From contig DMDA01000024.1 of the NCBI GenBank assembly GCA_003451595.1, forward strand, positions 1 to 36,331: a stretch of 36,331 bases of DNA. Direction: 5' to 3'. The stretch comes from Chloroflexota bacterium. Its GTDB lineage: Bacteria > Chloroflexota > Anaerolineae > Caldilineales > Caldilineaceae. This document shows positions 17,465 through 24,644 of this stretch, one piece after another (position 1 is the first letter of the stretch; each line of letters begins with the position of its first letter). Under the pieces are notes generated by a model. It ran no database searches, was not told the DNA's origin, and worked only from the letters and a program-made list of their open reading frames with translations. Position numbers and translations under genes: made by a program.

Positions 17465-18608
17465 CAGGTTGACACCAACACCATCGGCAAGCCGGCTGGC
17501 GTCCGGCTCAAGGCGTAAAATCCTGGTTATCGTCGGCGCCCGTCCCAATTTGATGAAGGCTGCGCCCCTCATGGCGGCGATGACCCAAACCGACAACTTG
17601 CAGCCGATCTTGCTGCACACCGGCCAGCACTACGATGCCAACATGTCCCAGGTCTTTTTTGAGGAACTGGAGCTGCCCCAGCCCGACATCTATCTGGGCG
17701 TCGGCTCCGGCAGCCATGCGCTTCAGACGGCCAGGGTTATGATCGCGTTTGAGCCGGTGCTGGAGCAACATCGGCCCGATCTTGTCATGGTCGTTGGCGA
17801 TGTCAATTCTACTCTGGCCTGCGCGCTGGTCGCCGCCAAGCTTCATATCCCTGTCGCCCATGTCGAGGCTGGTCTGCGCAGTTTCAACCGCCGCATGCCG
17901 GAGGAGATCAACCGCATTCTGACCGACGCTCTCAGCGACCTGCTCTTCACAACCGATCGGCAGGCTAATGACAATCTGAGACGAGAGGGGATCCCCGAAG
18001 TAAAGATTCACTTCGTGGGCAATGTCATGATTGATACGCTGCTCAAACACCGCGAGCGCGCGCTGGCATTGGGTGTCCTGGAGCAGTTTGAGCTGAAGCC
18101 GGCCCAGTATGCGGTGCTCACCCTGCATCGTCCTGACAATGTTGACCAGCCCCCAGTTTTGATGCGTTTGCTGGCCGCGGTAGGCCAATTGAGCAGGCAG
18201 CTACCGGTTGTGTTCCCCGTCCATCCGCGCACGCGCCAACGCATCCTGACTTTTGGCCTGGACAGCCTGCTTGATCGTTTCCCTGCTCTCATTCGTTGTG
18301 AACCGCTGGGATACCTGGAAATGCTCTGTCTCATGGCGCAGGCAAAGTTAGTGCTGACCGATTCGGGCGGCATCCAGGAAGAAACTGCCGTTCTGGGAGT
18401 TCCTTGTCTGACTCTGCGAGAAGAGACCGAAAGGCCGGTCACGGTGAGTGAAGGCACAAACCTGGTGATCGGTAGCGACCCGGAGCGTCTGTTAGCCGAG
18501 AGCGACGTCATCCTGAGAGGCGGCGGTAAAACGGGCCGTATTCCCGAGCTTTGGGACGGCAAGGCCGCCGACCGGATCACAGCGATATTGGGCGAGGTGC
18601 TGAGATGA
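17457..18608 (+). CDS. wecB: UDP-N-acetylglucosamine 2-epimerase (non-hydrolysing), HRPDNVD subgroup
   Basis: A cytoplasmic epimerase of about 383 residues interconverting UDP-GlcNAc and UDP-ManNAc or a related UDP-sugar pair. Family motifs are all present: VGARPNLMKAAP, LHTGQHYDANMSQ, VVGDVNSTLACALVA (catalytic Asp), HVEAGLRSFNRRMPEEINR (two catalytic Glu), LTLHRPDNVDQ and LTDSGGIQEETAVLGVPCL. The form HRPDNVD differs from the classical HRRENFG seen in the second copy at 30238, so the two belong to different subgroups and may act on different UDP-sugars. The start is uncertain: no ATG precedes the first strand, and TTG at 17457 (overlapping the previous gene by eight bases) or TTG at 17469 are the candidates. 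It is coupled to the next gene by ATGA. Confidence 0.9.
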   Translation: MGNRLTPTPSASRLASGSRRKILVIVGARPNLMKAAPLMAAMTQTDNLQPILLHTGQHYDANMSQVFFEELELPQPDIYLGVGSGSHALQTARVMIAFEPVLEQHRPDLVMVVGDVNSTLACALVAAKLHIPVAHVEAGLRSFNRRMPEEINRILTDALSDLLFTTDRQANDNLRREGIPEVKIHFVGNVMIDTLLKHRERALALGVLEQFELKPAQYAVLTLHRPDNVDQPPVLMRLLAAVGQLSRQLPVVFPVHPRTRQRILTFGLDSLLDRFPALIRCEPLGYLEMLCLMAQAKLVLTDSGGIQEETAVLGVPCLTLREETERPVTVSEGTNLVIGSDPERLLAESDVILRGGGKTGRIPELWDGKAADRITAILGEVLR

Positions 18609-19891
18609 ACCTCGCCATCTACCATAACCTGCCCTCCGGCGGCGGCAAGCGTGCGCTGTTCGAGATGACACGACGGCTGGCAGCGCACCACAAGGTGGAT
18701 GTCTACACCCTCTCCACGGCTGACCACACGTTCTGCGACCTGCGGTCTTTTGTGGGGCGGCACATTGTCTTTCCGTTTCGGCCTCTGCCACTGGTCCGGC
18801 GCCCTTTCGGTCGGCTCAATCAGGGGATTCGCGCCGTCGATCTGTTGCGATTGGAGGCAGTGCAACGCCGCATCGCCGCGCAGATTGATGCAGGCGGTTA
18901 CGATGCGGTCTTTGTGCACAACTGCCGTTTCAGCCAAAGCCCTGGCTTGCTCAAGTTCTTGCGCACGCCGACTGTCTACTATTGTCAGGAGCCACCGCGC
19001 CAACTCTATGAACCGATGGCGTTGCGTCCCTATCTGCAGTATTCCTGTGCTCAGCGCGTCGGCAATCTGTTTGATCCGCTGCCACGACTCTACCGGCGCA
19101 CGCTATCCCGGCTGGATCGCCGCAATGTTGGCGCTGCGTCGCTGATTCTTGTCAATTCGGCCTACTCGCGTGAAAGCCTCTATCGCGTGTACGGGGTATC
19201 GGCAAGAGTTTGCTATCTAGGTGTGGATGTTCATAACTTTCAAGCCATGAACCTGCCCAGACAAGGTTTTCTCTTGTCAGTTGGCGCCTTGATTGCGAAC
19301 AAAGGCTTTGATTTTGTGATTTCGTCTTTGGCGTTGATGGATAGCGCCACTCGACCTGAGCTTGTCATCGTCAGCAATCATGCTGATCCGCGAGAGCAGG
19401 GGTTTCTGGCGGAACTTGCCGACAAGCTGGCAGTCCAGGTGAAGTATCTACACCAGATCAGCGACAGCGAATTGGTCGCACTGTACAATCGGGCGGCGGC
19501 GACCGTGTATACACCGGTGATGGAGCCATTTGGCTTCGTGCCGCTGGAGTCAATGGCCTGTGCGACGCCGGTGATTGGGGTCTTCGAGGGGGGAGTGCGT
19601 GAAAGTGTGGCACCGGACGTCACCGGCGTACTAGTGCAGCGTGATCCGGCCGAGTTTGCGGCTGCGATTGAGCGCGTGCTATCCAATCCAACATGGGCGC
19701 GGGAACTCGGTGAGAATGGTGTACGCCATGTGCATCAGCACTGGACCTGGGAGGCAACACACAGCAGGGTGGAGTCTGCACTGTCGCTTGTGTGTGACAG
19801 GCATATTGTGACAGGCATATCAGGCGGAAGAGGAACGTCGCGTGATGACAGAGACGCCACACGTTGCCATCATCATCCTCAACTGGAATAA
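18605..19891 (+). CDS. GT4 family glycosyltransferase with frameshifted C-terminal tail
   Basis: A retaining GT-B glycosyltransferase. The start at 18605 (ATGA overlap) gives MNLAIYHNLPSGGGKRALFE, a typical GGxKR start of this GT4 group. The donor domain shows LLSVGALIANKGFDFVISSL, then VKYLHQISDSELVALYNRAAATVYTP and EPFGFVPLESMACATPVIGV. The domain should end near WTWEATHSRVESALSL. Instead about 30 more residues follow, rich in Gly, Arg and His, read out of frame into the next gene. A 14-bp tandem duplication at 19793-19820 explains this. Removing one copy restores a frame that ends at TGA 19843-19845, overlapping the next ATG as TGATG. The catalytic core is unaffected, so activity is probably kept. 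Confidence 0.88.
   Translation: MNLAIYHNLPSGGGKRALFEMTRRLAAHHKVDVYTLSTADHTFCDLRSFVGRHIVFPFRPLPLVRRPFGRLNQGIRAVDLLRLEAVQRRIAAQIDAGGYDAVFVHNCRFSQSPGLLKFLRTPTVYYCQEPPRQLYEPMALRPYLQYSCAQRVGNLFDPLPRLYRRTLSRLDRRNVGAASLILVNSAYSRESLYRVYGVSARVCYLGVDVHNFQAMNLPRQGFLLSVGALIANKGFDFVISSLALMDSATRPELVIVSNHADPREQGFLAELADKLAVQVKYLHQISDSELVALYNRAAATVYTPVMEPFGFVPLESMACATPVIGVFEGGVRESVAPDVTGVLVQRDPAEFAAAIERVLSNPTWARELGENGVRHVHQHWTWEATHSRVESALSLVCDRHIVTGISGGRGTSRDDRDATRCHHHPQLE
19793..19820 (+). repeat. Perfect 14-bp tandem duplication
   Basis: TGTGACAGGCATAT occurs twice in direct succession (19793-19806 and 19807-19820). Fourteen is not a multiple of three, so the second copy shifts the reading frame of the glycosyltransferase that contains it. 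It looks like a single replication-slippage or repair event. Confidence 0.95.
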
Positions 19892-20810
19892 CCCAGACGA
19901 CACCCTGGCCTGCCTGCGCTCGGTGATGGCGCTGGACTACCCGGTCGAGCGCCGGCAGGTTATCGTCGTGGACAACGGCTCCACCGACGACTCGGTGGCC
20001 CGCATTCGCGCCGCCTATCCCGGCGTGACGCTCATCGAGACGGGGGCCAACCTGGGCTATGCGGAAGGGAACAATGTTGGTATTCGCTATGCACTGAAGG
20101 GCTGCCATGATTATCTTCTGATTTTAAACAATGATACTGAAGTGCAGCCTGATTTCCTCTCTCATTTGGTAGCTGAGGCTGAAGCAGATGTGTCCATTGG
20201 TGTTGTCGGGCCAAAGATGTATTTCTTAACCCCTAACGACATGGTCTTTGCGGCTGGAAGTGTAATAAGGTGGGAAGATGGCACACTAGATCACCGAGGT
20301 ATCTGGAGAAAGGAGAGTGATCTTGGCCCGCTTTATGCCGAGAGTCCAGAAGACGTGGATTTTATCGTTGGTTGTGGGGTGCTATTTCGGCGGCAGGTGC
20401 TGGAGCGGCTCGGCTTGCTCGATAATCGTTATTATCTGAACTTCGAAGATGTTGATATTTGTGTTCGAGCCTATCGGGCCGGTTATCGCGTGCGTTATAC
20501 ACCGCGTGCTGTGTTGCATCACAAGGTTTCAGCAAGCCTTGGTCAGGCCTCCGCGCAAAACACTTATTATATGACAAGAAATGCTCTGTTATTTTTCTGG
20601 GAAAACTCGGTGGGATGGCGACGGTGGAGAGCAATTGTAAAGATTATTGCCCGCAACCTCGGACATATTATTGTATGGTACTTAAAGCCTGAGTATCGAA
20701 TATCCGCGCAGGCAAAACGGCGTGCCAATCTTTTAGCCTTACGCGATGCAGTTTTAGCTCGTTTTGGCAAGATGGGATCAGACGTGGAGTCAGTATGTCG
20801 GAGCGAATGA
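19845..20810 (+). CDS. GT2 family glycosyltransferase (rhamnosyltransferase-like), mosaic composition
   Basis: A 321-residue GT-A glycosyltransferase. It starts at ATG 19845 behind GGAAGAGGAA; the GTG three bases earlier is less likely. Family motifs: VAIIILNWNNPDDTLACLRS, VIVVDNGSTDDS, ANLGYAEGNNVGI, LILNNDTEVQPDFL (DxD-type metal site), FIVGCGVLFRRQVLERLGL and YYLNFEDVDICVRAYRAGY, the ED motif near the end of the catalytic domain. This pattern is shared with rhamnosyltransferases such as RfbN and WbbL, but the donor is not certain. Composition changes abruptly inside the gene: 42 of 60 G+C in 19981-20040 against 23 of 60 in 20101-20160. The 5' quarter thus matches the upstream genes and the rest matches the AT-richer gene that follows. 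Confidence 0.9.
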   Translation: MTETPHVAIIILNWNNPDDTLACLRSVMALDYPVERRQVIVVDNGSTDDSVARIRAAYPGVTLIETGANLGYAEGNNVGIRYALKGCHDYLLILNNDTEVQPDFLSHLVAEAEADVSIGVVGPKMYFLTPNDMVFAAGSVIRWEDGTLDHRGIWRKESDLGPLYAESPEDVDFIVGCGVLFRRQVLERLGLLDNRYYLNFEDVDICVRAYRAGYRVRYTPRAVLHHKVSASLGQASAQNTYYMTRNALLFFWENSVGWRRWRAIVKIIARNLGHIIVWYLKPEYRISAQAKRRANLLALRDAVLARFGKMGSDVESVCRSE

Positions 20811-20813
20811 TTG

Positions 20814-21818
20814 ATGAGCACACCAGCTGTTGTTCCCTCTTTTGTCAGTGTTATCATCCCCACTTACAATCGCAAACAGTCGCTGCTGCGCACCCTGGAC
20901 AGTCTGGCCCGTCAAACTTACCCAACTGACCGCTTTGAGGTGATCGTGGTGGACGATGGCGGCAACGATGGATCCCATGAAGTGAGGCAGAGCGCATATC
21001 CATTTCAACTTGAATACTTCCACCAGTCAAACAAAGGTTCAGCCGCTGCTCGTAACTACGGCGTCCAGCAAAGCCGCGGTGATATTCTTGTTTTCATTGA
21101 CGACGATATGACGCTTGACGCCAGGTACCTTGCTGTTATCGCTGCCAAAACGGAGCCTGGCATTATCACCATGGGACTCTGGCAGCCTTACGAGCCACCT
21201 AATCCGTCTCCATTCAGTGATTACATGGCGCGTCAGACGCAAGCCATAGCCATCCGCACTGTCGAAAATGAAGAGGTGTCTTTCTCTGAATGTACCAGTA
21301 ACAACCTGGCTATGTGGCATGATGATTTCATTCGAATCGGCATGTGGCAGGATGTGCTCGGTGATGGGCCTACTCTTTGGGGGGATGTAGAATTTGGTTA
21401 TCGGGCATGGAAGCAAGGCTGTCGCTTCGTGCGCGTCGCAGATGCTCGGTTGGTGCATCGTGATTACCATATCACTGATTTGGCTACAGCTTGCAAGCGG
21501 GCTTATCACGTTTCGAGTGTTGTGCAACCGCTTTTTATCTTACATCCCGAAATTAAGTCACATCTTTGCATGTTTCACGAGAAAGAGCCTGTCACCTGGC
21601 ACCAGGATTCACCCAGCCTGATTCTTGGCAAGCTACTCCGGCAAGCTATCTGGTCCTGGCCGGTCATGTGGGCCATGCAATGCGTCGTCCCAATTCTGGA
21701 GCGCCGCGTGCCAGAGTCGAAGATGCTGGCGCTCCTCTACCGCTGGATCATCAGCGGGTACATTTTTCGCGGCTATCGGGATGGACTGCGTGAGTTAGCA
21801 AAAGGCAAAACAATATGA
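20814..21818 (+). CDS. GT2 family glycosyltransferase
   Basis: A 334-residue GT-A glycosyltransferase. The ATG at 20814 is chosen over the TTG immediately before it. Motifs are SVIIPTYNRKQSLLRTLDSL, ARQTYPTDRFEVIVVDDGGN, NKGSAAARNYGVQQSRGDIL, the metal-binding FIDDDMTLD and, in the acceptor half, GPTLWGDVEFGYRAWKQG, where the aspartate of GDVE is the likely general base. The C-terminal 90 residues are basic and hydrophobic and may associate with the membrane. It lies in the same lower-G+C block as the 3' part of the preceding gene, from about 20090 to about 21600. Its stop overlaps the start of the broken methyltransferase by four bases. Confidence 0.9.
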   Translation: MSTPAVVPSFVSVIIPTYNRKQSLLRTLDSLARQTYPTDRFEVIVVDDGGNDGSHEVRQSAYPFQLEYFHQSNKGSAAARNYGVQQSRGDILVFIDDDMTLDARYLAVIAAKTEPGIITMGLWQPYEPPNPSPFSDYMARQTQAIAIRTVENEEVSFSECTSNNLAMWHDDFIRIGMWQDVLGDGPTLWGDVEFGYRAWKQGCRFVRVADARLVHRDYHITDLATACKRAYHVSSVVQPLFILHPEIKSHLCMFHEKEPVTWHQDSPSLILGKLLRQAIWSWPVMWAMQCVVPILERRVPESKMLALLYRWIISGYIFRGYRDGLRELAKGKTI

Positions 21819-22247
21819 ACTACGCCAATTTGCAACGCACGGCTGAAGCCTGGTCGCAGCCTTGGCAAAGAGACCTCGGTTTGCACTGGACCGACCTGGA
21901 GGTCGGCCGCCGGCTGAACGCCAAAGTTTCCGACGATGAGGCCGAGGATTGGCTGGCTTACATCTTGCGCCGCTACTTCAGTGGTCAATTGCCTCTGGCG
22001 CGTTGCTATAGCCTGGGTTGCGGTTACGGCGAGAGCGAGAGCCGTTTGGCCAAGTGCATTCGTCCACCGCGAGGCCTTCGACCTGTCCAAAGGCGCTATC
22101 GCCGAAGCTCGTCGTACAGTTGCAGCCAAGGGTTTCACCAACAACGAGTACGTCGGCCCCAATCGCTTCCGGTTGGCTGTGGGCGTGCTGGATAGCGACT
22201 TTGCCTATATCGCTGCACGGTCCCGTGCTCACGCTGATGTAGACTAG
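21815..22247 (+). pseudogene. Frameshifted and shortened SAM-dependent methyltransferase
   Basis: The first frame, from ATG 21815, encodes the start of a class I methyltransferase: HWTDLEVGRRLNAKVSDDEA, then WLAYILRRYFSG and motif I as SLGCGYGESESRLAK. At about 22052-22058 the homology moves to another frame, which continues AFVHREAFDLSKGAIAEARR and TVAAKGFTNNEYVGPNRFRL to a stop at 22247. One missing base around AAGTGCATTC would rejoin the two parts. The segment after NEYV is also too short: the usual acidic motif (ADxN) and the rest of the domain are missing, so a larger deletion occurred as well. It is not functional. Its original role was probably methylation of the glycan, which fits an exporter ATPase with a terminal-modification-sensing domain. 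Confidence 0.85.
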
Positions 22248-22253
22248 ATATCC

Positions 22254-23660
22254 ATGTTCAGTGTCTTGCGCGATCGTTCCCGCCAGCCTAACCTGACTGC
22301 GATTCTGATTGCTGGCGCAGTGTTGTTCCTGGCATCCCTGCTGGGTCAGCGCGCCTCACTGCCGTGGCTGGGGTTAATTACGGCCGGACTAGGGGTGGCA
22401 GTGCTGCTAGCCCGGCCTACACTGGGCCTCTTCGCCCTGGTGGTTGCAGCCCTGGCGGCGCCGCTGGAGTTCGGCACCGGCACCGAGGTCAAGCTCAACC
22501 CCGTCACCTTGCTGATCCCGGCCGTGGCCGCCTTGTGGGTTCTGGACATGGCGCGCCAGCGCCAAATACGGTTTGTTGCATCTTCGGTCAACCGTCCGTT
22601 GCTCCTGTTCCTGGTGGCTGGCCTGCTCTCTCTGCTGATCGGTCGCGCCACCTGGGACCCCATGACGCCGGTGAAAGATAGCTTCGTGTTGGTGCAACTG
22701 GCGCAGTGGGCTATCTTTGCATTCTCAGCGTTGGCTTTCTGGCTGACGGCCAATGTGGTGAAAGACGAACGCTGGCTGTGGTGGCTGGTGGCAACTTTCA
22801 TGCTGGTCGGCGGCGGGCTGGCGATCCTGCAGGGCATTCCTGGTCTGGCCAGACTGACTGCCCCTATCATGACAGTGGCGTTCATCCGCGCCCCCTTCTG
22901 GATGTTGCTGGTTGCATTGGTCAGCGGACAACTGCTCTTCAATCGGGAGCTTTCGTTTGCCTGGCGTACGTTCCTGCTCCTTGCACTTCTGGCTGCGCTG
23001 GTATACGGCTTCGTGTTGCAACAGGAGGCGGCATCCAATTGGGTGGGCATGGCGGCCGTGCTTGGAGTGCTAATCTGGTTGCGTTTCCCGCGCTTGCGCT
23101 GGCCATTGGTAATTGTCGTCGTCATCCTGGCCGCGTTGGGACTGCTGCTTCCCGGCATCTACGCATTTGCGGGTGGTGATGAGGAATGGGTTCTCAGTGG
23201 TGGCTCGCGGCTAACGCTGATCCAGCGCGTGGTAGAGGTGACCATGCGCAACCCAATCACTGGACTGGGGCCAGCTGCGTATCGTCCATATGCCAATCAT
23301 AAGCCGCTGTTATATCTACGGGCCTACTGGGTAGCGCCGCTGGTCAATTCACATAACAACTATGTCGATTTGTTCGCCCACGGCGGCATCCTGGGACTGG
23401 CTTTGTTTGCCTGGTTCAGCATCGAAGTAGCGCGGCTTGGTCTGCGTCTGCGTCGGCGCTACACGGTCGGCTTTGCTGCTGGTTACGTCAACGGTATGCT
23501 GGCGGCCGGTGCTGGCAGCCTGGTCATCATGGCGCTGGCCGACTGGATCCTACCTTTCGTATATAACATTGGCTTCCCTGGCTTTCAGGCCAGTGTGTTG
23601 GTGTGGCTGTTTCTAGGCGGGTTTGTGGCATTGGAGAATATGCCAGAGGCTGGGAAATAA
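22254..23660 (+). CDS. O-antigen ligase/polymerase-like membrane protein (Wzy_C family)
   Basis: A 468-residue polytopic membrane protein with ten or more hydrophobic segments. The large outer loop before the last helices contains MRNPITGLGPAAYRPYANH and then NSHNNYVDLFAHGGILGL. This histidine-containing block is the signature of the Wzy_C family, which covers WaaL-type ligases and Wzy-type polymerases. It therefore either joins finished chains to a carrier or polymerises lipid-linked repeats on the outer face. The two functions cannot be separated by sequence alone. The start at 22254 lies six bases after the stop of the broken methyltransferase. The next gene follows after three bases with a GTG start. 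Confidence 0.88.
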   Translation: MFSVLRDRSRQPNLTAILIAGAVLFLASLLGQRASLPWLGLITAGLGVAVLLARPTLGLFALVVAALAAPLEFGTGTEVKLNPVTLLIPAVAALWVLDMARQRQIRFVASSVNRPLLLFLVAGLLSLLIGRATWDPMTPVKDSFVLVQLAQWAIFAFSALAFWLTANVVKDERWLWWLVATFMLVGGGLAILQGIPGLARLTAPIMTVAFIRAPFWMLLVALVSGQLLFNRELSFAWRTFLLLALLAALVYGFVLQQEAASNWVGMAAVLGVLIWLRFPRLRWPLVIVVVILAALGLLLPGIYAFAGGDEEWVLSGGSRLTLIQRVVEVTMRNPITGLGPAAYRPYANHKPLLYLRAYWVAPLVNSHNNYVDLFAHGGILGLALFAWFSIEVARLGLRLRRRYTVGFAAGYVNGMLAAGAGSLVIMALADWILPFVYNIGFPGFQASVLVWLFLGGFVALENMPEAGK

Positions 23661-23663
23661 CTT

Positions 23664-24584
23664 GTGTCCTCCGCTGATTTGACTATTGTTATTGTTAACT
23701 GGAATGCGCGTGATTTACTCGCCGATTGCCTGCATGCCATTGCGCGCACGATGCAGGCGTCCGGCGCGCTAACGATCGAGGTGCTCGTTGTCGATAACGC
23801 TTCGACCGATGGCAGCGTTGCCCTGGTGCAGTCTCAGTTTCCCTGGGTCAGGCTGATAGTAAATGCAAAGAACATTGGCTTTGCTGCAGCCAATAACCAG
23901 GCGATTTGCATGGCGTCAAGTCGCTACATCCTTTTGCTGAATAGCGACACGGTAGTGCATCCCGGCGCACTGGCAACGTTAGTCCATTTCATGGAAGGCG
24001 CGCCACATGCAGGCGCATGCGGTGCACGCCTTCTCAATGGGGATGGGACATTGCAACCCGCTTGCCATCCCATGCTCACCCCCGGCCGCGAGTTCTGGCG
24101 GCTGATCTTTCTGGATCAGCTCTGGCCGCGCGCCACCTATCGCATAGGTCGGTGGGACACGGTCACGCCACGCCGCGTGGAGGTTATCAAAGGCGCATGC
24201 CTGTTATTGCGTCGCGTTGCGCTGGATCGGGTTGGCTTGCTCGACGGCGGCTACTTTATGTACACCGAGGAGGTGGACCTGTGCTATCGGCTGGCCCAAG
24301 CTGGCTGGGAGCTGTGGTACGTCCCGGCCGCGGTCGTCACCCACTACGGTGAGGGTAGCTCCAAACAGGCCGCCGAGTCCATGTACGTGCAGCTCTACCG
24401 CAGCAAGGTGCAGTTTTACCGCAAGTTTGGCGGTGTGCGCCGCGCTCGGCTGGCGAAGGCGCTGCTGGCGCTGGCCTACGTGCCGCGCTGGCTGGCCGCG
24501 TCCCTGGGAAGCCCCTTTTCGACCAGGTTGCGGCGCCAAGCGCGCACGTTTCGGCGGCTGCTGGCCGATCTGCCTGGGATGTGA
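23664..24584 (+). CDS. GT2 family glycosyltransferase (rhamnosyltransferase-like)
   Basis: A 306-residue GT-A glycosyltransferase starting with GTG at 23664, three bases after the previous stop. The motifs follow the usual order: LTIVIVNWNARDLLADCLHA, VLVVDNASTDGSVALV, AKNIGFAAANNQAI, LLLNSDTVVHPGAL with the metal-binding SDT, VIKGACLLLRRVALDRVGLL and YFMYTEEVDLCYRLAQAGW, with the catalytic-domain E-E-D. The last 60 residues are basic and hydrophobic. This is the same subgroup as the 19845 protein and is often annotated as rhamnosyltransferase, but the donor is not proven. It is G+C-rich, like most of the locus. Confidence 0.92.
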   Translation: MSSADLTIVIVNWNARDLLADCLHAIARTMQASGALTIEVLVVDNASTDGSVALVQSQFPWVRLIVNAKNIGFAAANNQAICMASSRYILLLNSDTVVHPGALATLVHFMEGAPHAGACGARLLNGDGTLQPACHPMLTPGREFWRLIFLDQLWPRATYRIGRWDTVTPRRVEVIKGACLLLRRVALDRVGLLDGGYFMYTEEVDLCYRLAQAGWELWYVPAAVVTHYGEGSSKQAAESMYVQLYRSKVQFYRKFGGVRRARLAKALLALAYVPRWLAASLGSPFSTRLRRQARTFRRLLADLPGM

Positions 24585-24644
24585 CTCAGGAGACAGGCGT
24601 CAGAGTCCATCGTACATCGTATATTCACCATTGGGCATTTCGCC

